A stretch of DNA of 64,000 nt from JBCCTX01 sp965263105 (GTDB lineage: Bacteria > Bacteroidota > Bacteroidia > J057). The notes beneath the pieces were generated by a model. That model saw only the letters and a list, made by a program, of their open reading frames with translations. It had not been told where the DNA came from and ran no database searches. Below are positions 52,534 through 61,935 of this stretch, piece after piece; position 1 is the stretch's first letter; every line of letters begins with the position of its first letter. The stretch is from positions 806,001 through 870,000 of the forward strand of contig CBDHGL010000002.1 in assembly GCA_965263105.1 (NCBI GenBank), given 5' to 3'. The position numbers were made by a program, and so were the translations under genes.

Positions 52534-55500
52534 ATGGAAAAGGATCAAAAAATGCCAGAAAGAACCTTTAATAGGCTAAGTAATTTATTACAAGAATTAG
52601 AAAAACTTCTAGACCAATCATTTGATAATCATTCTCTTTTCAAAATAGTTACTCAAAAGCTAAGCCAGCATCTAGATTGGAATTTTTCTTGGTGGAAATA
52701 TGGAATGGAAGAAAGGAGAACACTCACTCTGACTGAATATAGTGGATCATTTTCCAGAGAATTCTTAGCAAATAAAGTTATCACCTTTGATAGTAAATAC
52801 TCGGAAGCAGTTTGGAGTGTATTGGAAGAAAACCGTATCCAAAATATTGAAAGAGAATTAGATTTCCATCCAAATAGTGAATTGCTAAGCGATTGGTTTC
52901 CTTGTATGATAGTACCCTTGATGTTTGCAGGAGATATAATGGGGGTTTTAATGGTTCACTCTGATTTTCAGAAAAGCTTTTCTACGTCAGACGTAGCATT
53001 AATGGAAATTGTAGCAAATTATATTTCTAAGTCCTCTTCGATTCCTTCAGATCTTAGTAGTATCCTACTAGAATTATTGGGTGAACAGAATCAAGAAAGT
53101 GCCTTTTCCAAAATAATACACGTCGCTAGAAAATTATTAAAAGCAAAGGGAGCTGTTTTATACTTATGTGAGCCCGGGAATGATTATTTAATTGCAGAAG
53201 CCGTAACCGGAATTGAGATTCCAGAGGGGAAACCCTTAAGAAAAGGGTATAAAATAAAATTTGGAGAAGGAATGGCAGGGGCTATTATGGTTTCCGATAA
53301 AACACATGTAATTGAAAATGATTTCCACAACTCTCTTTATGTCTCCAAAAAGTTTCAAAATGCCAATTTTTCTAAAGTAATTGAAGTTCCTCTATTTAAT
53401 CTTACTCAAGAAAAGTGCGGCGTACTTGCTGTGGTAAATGAACATGAACCTTTCAACAAGACTCAATTAAAAATCATTAAGCGTTTGGCTAGTCAGGCTA
53501 TGCTAGTCCTAGAACACCGGAAGAACCTTGATCTACTAAAAAGACAAGTAAATGATTATCAGGCATTCCAGGATATTGTAAAAAGGATCTATGAAAAAGT
53601 TAGCGAAAGCGACCGACTCTTTGCTAAGATTGTAAAAGAAATAAGGAATATATCACATGGCTACCAGACCACAATTTTCTTGCCCTTCCGCAATCAAAAA
53701 AAAGTGATTTTATCTCCAGTAACTTCAGTAGGTGAAATTCCTTTATCGAAATTATCAAATTACAAGTTTGAAGTAGGGGTAAAAAGTAAGGAAGGTATTG
53801 CTGGCTATGTATATCGAACGGGGGAGGCCCTATTTCTTGACTCAGCTGAATCCCATCCTGCTTTTATAAAAAACAGTGAGTTTAATAACAACCCTAACGC
53901 ATTAGCAGTATTTCCAATCCATTTACAAGAACAAGTAATTGGAGTTTTGGAAATTGATTATCACACTCCAGAGTCATTACATGCTGAGGAAATATTGAGG
54001 ATAGAAGTAATTTTGCAGCAGGCAGCAGCTGTCATTCAGGTAAATAAAGGATTAAGTTTTGTAAGTAAAGCAGGTAAAGATATCGTAGAAAATACGCATT
54101 TAGACAAAATGATTACTGCCATAAATGAAACCATTATTCATGAAACCCTTTCGCAGGGGGTAGAAATTCACCTATTAAAAAAATTGGGCGATACCTACAC
54201 TATCAAGGAAACTTTCAGAACCCCAAATGATCCAGATTTTCCGGAATCTAGATTTGGGAAGTCTCCAAATAGTCTCATTCAAATAGTTTTAGATAGAGAT
54301 GAACCACTTGTCATCCCTGACATTTTGAATTATAGGGGTCCATACTTTGTGAATTTACAAATCTCAGAATACAAAGCTTATAAATCCCTGATAGGTCTAA
54401 AACTGGTTTATGGGCAAGAAACACTTGGAGTTATATTTATTAATTTTACCAACACTCACTATTTTGGAAATATTGAAATTTCATTCTTAAAACAATTGGC
54501 TAATCAAGTAGCCCTAGGAATTCACAAGGTTGAGTTGGGAAGTCAAAAAGCTAAGCAACAAGATTTGGTTATTGAAGCAGTTAATTATCTTTCTGAATTT
54601 ATAAACAACTCCATTTTACAAAGCGAAAATGAAGTTCTTGAGAAAATATTACCTCTTGCACTTGAATTAGTGGATGAATCTTCCCTGGGGGAGGTTCGAA
54701 TGCTCAATAAAGGAAAAAATAGCCTAGAAGTGAAGGCATTTTATCCTAAAAATGCTTACCAACATCAGGAAGCTCCCAAGCCTCTTCCTATAAGTATAGG
54801 ATTGACTGGAAAAGCTTTTACAGCTGGACGCGAAATAATAGTTAATAATGTTCAAAAAAATCCCGATTACTATGCCACTCATAGCAATACCAAATCTGAA
54901 GCTGTCTTTCCTATAAAGAGTAGAGGAGAGCCAATAGGAGTCTTAAATATAGAGCATCCCAAAATTGATGCTTTTCAAGAGTCTGATGTGCAACTGGGGA
55001 TAGCTTTCTCTAAACTATTAGAAGGAATTCTCGAACACCTTAGGATTGTTTCTACTGATTTAGAGGGCTATTTAGAGATGGGAAAAATTCTTGAAATCCA
55101 CAACAGCAAAATTGAAGTTTTAAATGGCGTTTTGAAATGGACAAAATTACTATTTAGAGATCCACATGTGATATCTATTTGGGAAGTAGATAATGATGAG
55201 GAAGAAAAGTTAATATTAGCTGAAAAAGTATCCATGGGGATTGGAAAAAGGGAATATAGAAAGAATCCACTTCATCAAGGAATAATAGGTTGGGTTGCAT
55301 CGAATCAACGATACGTACTGGCAAATAATGCATTATCAGATGATCGTTATTTCCCTGGGGTAAAAGATAGTAACTCAGAGCTATGTATGCCCATAATTAT
55401 CAATGAAGAACTTTTCGGAGTATTTAATATTGAACATATTAAGCCAAATGCTTTTAACTCTTATGATGTAAAGCTCGCCGAAATGGTTGCGATTATTATA

Positions 55501-56262
55501 CAAATCGCAGTAAGGAACTTAGCCTTAAGTGATGACCTCCGAAATCGGAACATTCATAAGTCTACTCTCTTGGACATTGTCTCTCATGAACTGAGTGATA
55601 AACTATACAACCCCAGCTTAGTGTGGAAAGAATTAGAAGAGTTTATTCCACAAAACCTGCAAGAGGCCTATCAAGACATCATTCGAGAAATTGAAGATTT
55701 ACAAAATATTAGTTCAAATCTTCTTGATCTAGCGAATATTGAAGCAGAATCCTACAAGCTAATTATCCAGCCCAATATCCACTTGGATATATTTTCGATT
55801 TTGAAATCTGTAGTACGTGATTTTCAAAATAGAGCAAATGAGTACAACATTAAACTAAATCTGGTTCAACCAGAAGGATCAATAAGTGGTATGCTAGACC
55901 AAAATGCTATAAAAAGGATTGCCTCAAATCTAATTGCTAATGCAATAAAGTATTCTAACCAAGACCAAATAGTTACCATCAAATGTATTACTCTTCCAGA
56001 GAAACATGAAATCGGTTTTTCTGTTACGAACTACGGCAAAGTAATCCCTAAGGAAGAAATAGGAAACATTTTTGAAAGGAGGTATAGGCTTCGAGCTGAT
56101 AAAAATACGGGTAAAGGCAATGGCATCGGTAAACCTGGTATTGGAATTGGCTTATTTATCGCGAGAACATTTTGTAATCTACATGGAGGTAGAATCTCCG
56201 TAGAGAGTGATCACAGAATGGGAACAACCTTTACTGTTATTTTACCGTCAAATTTGGAATAA
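52534..56262 (+). CDS. Soluble sensor kinase-like protein with six GAF domains
   Basis: 1242 residues without signal peptide or transmembrane segments. Six successive GAF-type domains can be picked out by their 'P-x-G-V-L-x-I-x' strands (about 20-175, 185-335, 350-505, 515-675, 685-845, 850-1000). A HisKA-like helix pair with His1018 in 'DIVSHELSDKLYN' and an HATPase domain follow ('NLIANAIKYS' N box, 'GIGIGLFIARTF' G2). The G1 box reads 'VTNYGKVIP', with Asn1166 where ATP-binding kinases have Asp, so activity may be altered or lost. The gene is 1 nt from the receiver-CHAT gene and shares its AT-rich composition. The GAF array could bind several cytoplasmic small molecules. A phospho-donor role to the partner receiver is inferred. 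Confidence 0.88.
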   Translation: MEKDQKMPERTFNRLSNLLQELEKLLDQSFDNHSLFKIVTQKLSQHLDWNFSWWKYGMEERRTLTLTEYSGSFSREFLANKVITFDSKYSEAVWSVLEENRIQNIERELDFHPNSELLSDWFPCMIVPLMFAGDIMGVLMVHSDFQKSFSTSDVALMEIVANYISKSSSIPSDLSSILLELLGEQNQESAFSKIIHVARKLLKAKGAVLYLCEPGNDYLIAEAVTGIEIPEGKPLRKGYKIKFGEGMAGAIMVSDKTHVIENDFHNSLYVSKKFQNANFSKVIEVPLFNLTQEKCGVLAVVNEHEPFNKTQLKIIKRLASQAMLVLEHRKNLDLLKRQVNDYQAFQDIVKRIYEKVSESDRLFAKIVKEIRNISHGYQTTIFLPFRNQKKVILSPVTSVGEIPLSKLSNYKFEVGVKSKEGIAGYVYRTGEALFLDSAESHPAFIKNSEFNNNPNALAVFPIHLQEQVIGVLEIDYHTPESLHAEEILRIEVILQQAAAVIQVNKGLSFVSKAGKDIVENTHLDKMITAINETIIHETLSQGVEIHLLKKLGDTYTIKETFRTPNDPDFPESRFGKSPNSLIQIVLDRDEPLVIPDILNYRGPYFVNLQISEYKAYKSLIGLKLVYGQETLGVIFINFTNTHYFGNIEISFLKQLANQVALGIHKVELGSQKAKQQDLVIEAVNYLSEFINNSILQSENEVLEKILPLALELVDESSLGEVRMLNKGKNSLEVKAFYPKNAYQHQEAPKPLPISIGLTGKAFTAGREIIVNNVQKNPDYYATHSNTKSEAVFPIKSRGEPIGVLNIEHPKIDAFQESDVQLGIAFSKLLEGILEHLRIVSTDLEGYLEMGKILEIHNSKIEVLNGVLKWTKLLFRDPHVISIWEVDNDEEEKLILAEKVSMGIGKREYRKNPLHQGIIGWVASNQRYVLANNALSDDRYFPGVKDSNSELCMPIIINEELFGVFNIEHIKPNAFNSYDVKLAEMVAIIIQIAVRNLALSDDLRNRNIHKSTLLDIVSHELSDKLYNPSLVWKELEEFIPQNLQEAYQDIIREIEDLQNISSNLLDLANIEAESYKLIIQPNIHLDIFSILKSVVRDFQNRANEYNIKLNLVQPEGSISGMLDQNAIKRIASNLIANAIKYSNQDQIVTIKCITLPEKHEIGFSVTNYGKVIPKEEIGNIFERRYRLRADKNTGKGNGIGKPGIGIGLFIARTFCNLHGGRISVESDHRMGTTFTVILPSNLE

Positions 56263-56263
56263 T

Positions 56264-57748
56264 ATGATTAAATTTCAAGCGGTCATTATTGAGGATAATA
56301 GGAAGGTAATAAAGACCCTAAAACGTAGACTGCCAGTTATGGGATGTGAGGTTGCAGGAGTTTCCTTCTTTGGGGAGGAAGGATATGAACTCGTAAGAAC
56401 CTACAAACCACAAATCGTCATTATTGATATTGTGTTAGAGGATGGGGATAGAAAAGGATTTGAAGTAGCCCAAAGAATCCGAAAAAATTTTCCGGAAACA
56501 AAAATAATTATGATTACAGGTCATAGTTATGGGGCTGAGGAGGCTTACAAGCACTCTATAGATTATTTTGTAAAGAAAAATGAAAGTTTGAGTGAAGAAT
56601 CTGGGAATATCTTCACCTATGTCCAGACTGCCATGAACCTATCCCGTTTCCCCATTAATGACCCAGAAGAACATTATTATCTTTCTATTCGATACAGTCA
56701 AAATCAGCCGATTAGCATTCGCCTAAATAATAGCCAACATGTGTTCAGCAATAAGAATTTTTCCCATGACTTGAATTCTGATATAATTTTGAATGACATA
56801 TTAGAACTGATTATTTCTACCAATAAGGATATTCCTAGAATAAGTTTCCACGGGAAAAAACTATATAAAGAATTAATCCAAGATTATCGCGAAATCTATG
56901 AAATATACCTCCAAATAGCATCTACTCGAAATTCTAATATTCACTTCTCTTTTGAAACGGATAGAAATCTATCAAATATCCCTTTCGAAATGATACATGA
57001 TAACAAGCATTTTTGGGCTATAAAGCATCCTGTTAAAAGAAATATAGTGACAGATTTATATAGGAGAAGGCAGGGAATCAATCCCGAATTCTTCTATAAA
57101 ATTTCTTCCTCTTCACAGAAGATTAAAATATTACTAGTCGCATCAAATACAGGAAATATACCAGACGTTGATAGAGAAATAAATTCCTTAGCAGAAGGGT
57201 TAAATCAAAAATTGCGTTATAATCTTTCATTTCATATAAAGAAATACAACTCTGAGGATGCCGATTTTGGATCTATTGTAGAAGAACTTGAAAAGGGAGA
57301 ATATGACATTTTTCACTATGCAGGCCATGGATATCATGATCAAGAGTCCCCTGATGATTCTTGTATAAGTTTCTGGAGTCAAAAAGAAAGAAAGGGAATC
57401 ATTAGATACCTTACCGCAAGAAAATTATCATTGCTGTTAGAGGATACCAAATTGAAATTTATTTATTTAAGCTGTTGTTATTCTGGCAATTCAAGTCCAC
57501 AAAGTAAATTGGTAAGTAATGAGTTTCTAGGCTTCGCTGAGGGTCTATTGACTTCAGGAGTTCCTGCCGTATTAGGCTATAGATGGCCCGTTTCTGATTC
57601 GAATGCCTCCTTGTTCGCTCAGGAGTTCTACAAGTCTCTCCTTTCTCAAGGGAATCTAGATAGTGCATTGCTCTCAGCAAGAAAAGTAATTTACAGAGAG
57701 TCTCATTTTCCTACGGATGCATTAGCTCCAATTCTCTGGACACAGTGA
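56264..57748 (+). CDS. Receiver domain fused to a CHAT caspase-like protease
   Basis: I take the ATG at 56264 ('MIKFQAVIIEDNRK'), directly after the kinase stop. 494 residues. The receiver (about 4-125) keeps every phosphorylation residue: Glu10/Asp11, Asp55 ('VIIDIV'), Thr85 and Lys104 ('DYFVKKN'). A linker domain of about 150 residues follows, then a CHAT domain (about 285-494). This has 'DIFHYAGHGYHD' with catalytic His355 and 'YLSCCYSGN' with Cys405 in the A-C-x-S-G position, then 'FLGFAEGLLTSGVPAVLGYRWPVSD'. CHAT is a clan CD caspase-like peptidase; several members are immune or cell-death effectors cleaving a partner protein. Phosphorylation of Asp55 probably gates the protease. No substrate gene is recognised nearby. 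Confidence 0.9.
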   Translation: MIKFQAVIIEDNRKVIKTLKRRLPVMGCEVAGVSFFGEEGYELVRTYKPQIVIIDIVLEDGDRKGFEVAQRIRKNFPETKIIMITGHSYGAEEAYKHSIDYFVKKNESLSEESGNIFTYVQTAMNLSRFPINDPEEHYYLSIRYSQNQPISIRLNNSQHVFSNKNFSHDLNSDIILNDILELIISTNKDIPRISFHGKKLYKELIQDYREIYEIYLQIASTRNSNIHFSFETDRNLSNIPFEMIHDNKHFWAIKHPVKRNIVTDLYRRRQGINPEFFYKISSSSQKIKILLVASNTGNIPDVDREINSLAEGLNQKLRYNLSFHIKKYNSEDADFGSIVEELEKGEYDIFHYAGHGYHDQESPDDSCISFWSQKERKGIIRYLTARKLSLLLEDTKLKFIYLSCCYSGNSSPQSKLVSNEFLGFAEGLLTSGVPAVLGYRWPVSDSNASLFAQEFYKSLLSQGNLDSALLSARKVIYRESHFPTDALAPILWTQ

Positions 57749-57801
57749 TAAGGTGAAATTTATATTTATCAGGAAAAAAGTGGTCGGAGAATAATCCCCC
57801 T

Positions 57802-58475
57802 CTACGGATTCTCCCTCAAAATCTCCACCCCTATTTTACTCCCATTGCCTACCCAGAGGTTGAAGTCGAGGTTGTTTAGTATGGTATTCCCATCCCCATC
57901 TGTAGGGAGATATATATTGACCGCCGCTGGGTTCTGGCTCCATAGGTTAAAATCCAGGTTATTGATGAGGGAATTTTGGTCATAATCCCCACTGATCAAG
58001 GCAGCTATGCCCGACTTGAGGATAAGTTGCTCCACGCCCATCGCCTGTGAGACTCCGGTAGTAAAATCAAAGGCTTCTCCATGGCTTAGGGCTCTGTAGC
58101 TCACAACTGGTAAATGCCCTCGATGGTGGATGCTCAAATAATAGGAGGAATCGGGGGGGGCGGGAAAGGTAATTTGTTCGTCTTGTTCTGTATTGAGCAA
58201 CGTCCCGTCGTTTTTAAGTAAAACCGCTTGGGAAGCGATGATTTCTCCTGAGTTATACCCAAGGTATAGGATTGGGAAAAGTCTGGCCCTGCAAACCATT
58301 TTTGGTTCGTTCCAGAGGCCAGGATTTCCACATGGCCATCTTGATCTACATCGGCTACCCCTACTTCACAGGTATTGATGCCTAGGGAGTTTTTCTCAGA
58401 CCAGCTTAACTGCCCGAAAAGCTCAAAGGGAATTAGGAGCCCAAGCAGTGCTATCGACGTATATAGATACCGCAT
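57802..58475 (-). pseudogene. Remnant of an FG-GAP/dockerin-like secreted protein, frameshifted and shortened
   Basis: The start at 58475 gives a signal peptide ('TSIALLGLLIPFELFGQ') and one FG-GAP-like repeat ('GVADVDQDGHVEILASG'), then the frame runs off after 'FSQSYTLGITQ'. In another frame 'LYLGYNSGEIIASQAVLLKNDG' continues with 'PDSSYYLSIHHRGHLPV' and two dockerin-like repeats ('GDYDQNSLINNLDFNLW', 'TDGDGNTILNNLDFNLWVGN'). Those form the C-terminal tail of large surface proteins in Saprospiria-type Bacteroidota. The junction lies near 58255-58275. An N-terminal end and a C-terminal tail with little between them suggest a large internal deletion plus a frameshift. Convergent with the CHAT gene, 53 nt away. 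Confidence 0.7.
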
Positions 58476-58659
58476 CGCTAGAAGGTTTTTCTCTCTAACG
58501 AAGGGGGGAAATATCCCATACAAAGATTTGACATTCAGGTAACTGCAATGTCGGAATGGGGTGTAAGGAATTTTGGGCAAAAGAATGATAAAAAAAGGGA
58601 GTCATAGAATCAGTCTATAACTCCCCCCAAAATTTCTCATCTATTTACACGCAACGAAT

Positions 58660-61293
58660 TTACTCTGTCCGAATCGATTCCACCGGATCGGCCAGGGCTG
58701 TCTTGATACTGTGGTAGCTCATGGTCAAAAAGGCGATCAGGAGGGTGATACATCCAGCAGCGACAAAGATCCAAACCTGGATATCGATCCGATAGGCAAA
58801 GCTTTTCAGCCACTGTTTCATGATGTACCAGGCTAAGGGGCTGGCAATGAGGATAGAAAGAAATACCAATTTGGCAAAGTCCTTAGAAAGGAGCTCTATG
58901 ATTTGTCTTACAGAGGCTCCCAGTACCTTGCGAATACCGATCTCCTTGGTCCGTTGTTCGGCAATATAGGCTGTCAGCCCAAAGAGCCCCAGGCAGGCGA
59001 TAATGATGGCCAATCCGGCAAAGCTGGTAAACATATTTCCCGAGCGCTTGACGTCCTCGTAGGTATGAGCAAAAGATTCATCCATGAATTGATAGCGCAT
59101 GGGCTGGTTGGGGGCAAATTCTTTCCATACCCTTTTTACTTTAGTCAATACCATAGACATATCGGTGGATTTTGCTCGCACACAGACTCTGGATGTACTA
59201 TTCCCAATCCACAAAGCCATGGGGCGTACTTCTTGCCGTAGAGACTCAAAATGGAAGTTTTCCACCACCCCAATAATGGTCCAGGTCCCCCCAATGAAGT
59301 CGATTTGCTGGCCAATAGGATCTTTCAAGCCTAATTCTTTGACCATTTTTTGGTTGACCACCACGGATTGAGAGTCTGTCCGCATTTCGGAGTTAAAGTC
59401 TCTCCCTTCTACGATGTTCATTCCCAGGGTTTGGATATAGTCAAAGTCTACCCGCCATTGCTGTCCATTGGTCTCCTCTGCAGAAGATTCCTCCCCAACC
59501 AGGGTAAAGCCTGTCCCATTCCGTTGGGCACCCTCTACTGGAAGGAAGGCAGTTACAGAAGCGGATTGAATCTCTGGCAAGGCGATTAACTCCTCCTTAA
59601 ACGTCTGGATCTTTTCTCCCAGGGTATTGGTCCCCTGGAGCATGAGCACTTGGTCTTTTTCGAACCCGATTTTCTTATTGAGAATAAACGAAAGCTGTTG
59701 ATTGACTATGCCCGTACCGATGAGCAAAACGATAGAAGCGGTGAATTGAAATACCACCAGGTTATTCCGTAGAGTAGGATTTTTACTCCCCCTGCTTATA
59801 GCCCCCTTTATTACTTGAATAGGCTTGAAGGAAGAGAGGTACATAGCTGGATATAGGCCTGATAGGAGCCCAATTACCAGAGCAGCAACGAATATCATGG
59901 GAAAGAACCAGGGCTCCATCCAGGGAATTTCCAAGGGTTTTCCAGAGAGTTGGTTAAAAAAGGGCAAGAAATAATAGGCCAGGATCAGTCCGATGCCGAA
60001 GGAAATAAAACTGTAGAGTATGGATTCAATCAGGAATTGGGAAATTAGCTGTTTGCGAAAGGCTCCGGTTGTTCGGCGAATACCCACCTCTCGGGCTCGA
60101 TTGGCTGACCGTGCTGTAGACAGGTTGATGAAGTTAATGCAGGCCAACAACAGGATGAGAATCGCTGCCGAACCAAAGATCCAAATCAGGCGCATATCCC
60201 CATGGGCCAATTGGTCAAGTACTTCGGAGTCCAAATGAACATCTTCAACCGCTTGCAAGAAGATATCCATCTCATCCAATTCTTTTTGGGGATTGGTACT
60301 CCCCATGGCTGTATAAGCGGGGAGATAGTGTTTGGACTTAACAGAGGCTAATTTTTCCTTGAATTCCTCAGGATCTGTACCCGGTTGGAGTTCTACATAG
60401 GTGCGGTAATTGTTACAGCACCAACTCGTTTGTTCTCCTTCCCACCATTCGATCCCTTCCATGGTGAATAGTATGTTAAACGGCTCCAGGTGCGAGTTGG
60501 GAGGAAAATCTTCCATCACGCCTCCTACCGTAAGGAGGTCTTCATTTTGATCATTCACGACCATGGTTTTGCCAACAGGGTTCTCATTGGGAAAATACTT
60601 CTCAGCAATGCTTCTGGATAAGACCACCCTGCCGGGCTGAGAAAGTGCTGTACTCCGATCCCCATAGACCATAGGCACTTCCAGCATATTGAGTAATTCT
60701 TGGTCCATGAAAGTCACCCCTTCCTCATAAAAATTTTCCGTCTTTTCCGAGCTTCGAATGAGGTTTCTAGCCCCTTTCACGAATACGGGCATACTTCTTC
60801 TACCCGCTCTTACTACTTCTGGGAAATCGTTCTTCACTACCTCAGCAAAGGGAGCGGGGAAGGAAACCCCCGTAACATCGGGCACTAACCAATGGATATT
60901 GACTCGATATAAGTTCTTTCCTTTGTAGTGCTGGTCATAGCTCAATTCGTAACGGAGGAATATCAAGAGCAACAGACAAGAGGCGATCCCTAAGGAAAAA
61001 CCGCCAATCTTGAGTGCTGTGTAGACTTTCTCCTTTCGCATAAAGCGCAGGGCTGTCTTGGTGTGATGCGTAAACATAATGGGAGGTTTAATAAAGTTGT
61101 TAAGGTGAACAGGTTTGATAAGGGAAAGTCGGAGGCACTGCAAAACCTGTTTGGTGTAATACCAATCTGCTTTGCGCTTGCTGCTACTTTCCAAACGATG
61201 TTGGTAAAGTTCCTCCAGGTCCCCTTGGATGTCTGAGAAATACTCTGGTTTGCAAAACCATTCAAAGAAACGTTCGGATTGTTTTTTCAACAT
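58660..61293 (-). CDS. FtsX/MacB-type ABC permease with N-terminal permease-prefix domain
   Basis: The ATG at 61293 puts the prefix motif 'RFFEWFCKPEYFSDIQGDLEELYQHR' at the usual distance; an in-frame ATG also exists at 61338. 877 residues with two MacB-PCD/FtsX units, showing 'NLSTARSANRAREVGIRRTTGAFRKQLISQF' and 'YIAEQRTKEIGIRKVLGASVRQIIEL' features and a 'DPVESIRTE' terminus. Same family as the permease at 33114, and like it is paired with a PadR gene, though here 298 nt separate them. No ATPase partner is adjacent. Confidence 0.91.
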   Translation of the reverse strand: MLKKQSERFFEWFCKPEYFSDIQGDLEELYQHRLESSSKRKADWYYTKQVLQCLRLSLIKPVHLNNFIKPPIMFTHHTKTALRFMRKEKVYTALKIGGFSLGIASCLLLLIFLRYELSYDQHYKGKNLYRVNIHWLVPDVTGVSFPAPFAEVVKNDFPEVVRAGRRSMPVFVKGARNLIRSSEKTENFYEEGVTFMDQELLNMLEVPMVYGDRSTALSQPGRVVLSRSIAEKYFPNENPVGKTMVVNDQNEDLLTVGGVMEDFPPNSHLEPFNILFTMEGIEWWEGEQTSWCCNNYRTYVELQPGTDPEEFKEKLASVKSKHYLPAYTAMGSTNPQKELDEMDIFLQAVEDVHLDSEVLDQLAHGDMRLIWIFGSAAILILLLACINFINLSTARSANRAREVGIRRTTGAFRKQLISQFLIESILYSFISFGIGLILAYYFLPFFNQLSGKPLEIPWMEPWFFPMIFVAALVIGLLSGLYPAMYLSSFKPIQVIKGAISRGSKNPTLRNNLVVFQFTASIVLLIGTGIVNQQLSFILNKKIGFEKDQVLMLQGTNTLGEKIQTFKEELIALPEIQSASVTAFLPVEGAQRNGTGFTLVGEESSAEETNGQQWRVDFDYIQTLGMNIVEGRDFNSEMRTDSQSVVVNQKMVKELGLKDPIGQQIDFIGGTWTIIGVVENFHFESLRQEVRPMALWIGNSTSRVCVRAKSTDMSMVLTKVKRVWKEFAPNQPMRYQFMDESFAHTYEDVKRSGNMFTSFAGLAIIIACLGLFGLTAYIAEQRTKEIGIRKVLGASVRQIIELLSKDFAKLVFLSILIASPLAWYIMKQWLKSFAYRIDIQVWIFVAAGCITLLIAFLTMSYHSIKTALADPVESIRTE

Positions 61294-61591
61294 GGTGTCA
61301 TTTTGTATTCGCTTAGCTGAATTGGGCAGCTTTAACATTTTTTCTCATCCCCCGACGCCCACCGCGCAGCGATTTGAACGGATTCTTCGACCCTCTCTAT
61401 CTGTACAAGGCCAACGCTTCAAGGGTGATTTTGCTTAGCATTTCACCCCTCTGAGTCCCTGCGTCTCTGCGTTCAATTTACCCTCGCCTAGCTGCTAATG
61501 CAGCCATATATCTTTTCTGTGTCCTTCATAAAAATTCAGCGTCTATCTGCGTCAAAACCCAGTTCTTGGGGTAGGAAAAACAGGTAGCTAC
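61294..61591. repeat. Intergenic region with GCGTCTCTGCGTT-type repeat
   Basis: The 298-nt gap holds CTGAGTCCCTGCGTCTCTGCGTTCA (about 61452-61475) and a second copy CAGCGTCTATCTGCGTC (61537-61553), in loose tandem. I recall very similar 'CTCTGCGTC' strings scattered in many Bacteroidota genomes, but cannot confirm that here. No gene is supported in this stretch. It differs in sequence from the RGTCSAY palindromic family. Confidence 0.45.
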
Positions 61592-61921
61592 CTACACATC
61601 GAGCGCCGTATCGGGAATCCGTTTCCACAGATCATCCCGTATATCCCGCGAATATTCCAAGGCTCTCTTGCCTAAGGCTGTTATGTTAAAGTAGCGTTTA
61701 GGTCTGCCACCGCGATTAGAGGTAACTTCTCCCTCTCGAGAACTGAGATAGCCTTTCTTCTCCATACGGCGTAGGGCGGACTGCATCGCGCCGACGCTTA
61801 CTTTCCGTTTTAGTTGCTCTTCAATCTCATTCTTAATGGCCACTCCATAGGCCTCATCGTAGAGCACCCCAACCGTCAGCAAAACTATTTCTTCAAATTC
61901 TCCTAATGGATACTTCTTCAT
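61592..61921 (-). CDS. PadR-family transcriptional regulator
   Basis: 109 residues with the PadR winged helix: 'LGEFEEIVLLTVGVLYDEAYGVAIKNEIEEQLKRKVSVGAMQSALRRMEKKGYLSS', wing 'GGRPKRYFNITALGKRAL'. It resembles the PadR at 32786 along its full length. An AAAGGAG ribosome-binding site stands at good spacing before the ATG. It most likely represses itself and the prefix-domain permease downstream. Two direct repeats upstream are candidate operator sites. Confidence 0.92.
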   Translation of the reverse strand: MKKYPLGEFEEIVLLTVGVLYDEAYGVAIKNEIEEQLKRKVSVGAMQSALRRMEKKGYLSSREGEVTSNRGGRPKRYFNITALGKRALEYSRDIRDDLWKRIPDTALDV

Positions 61922-61935
61922 TGGTTAATTCTCCT

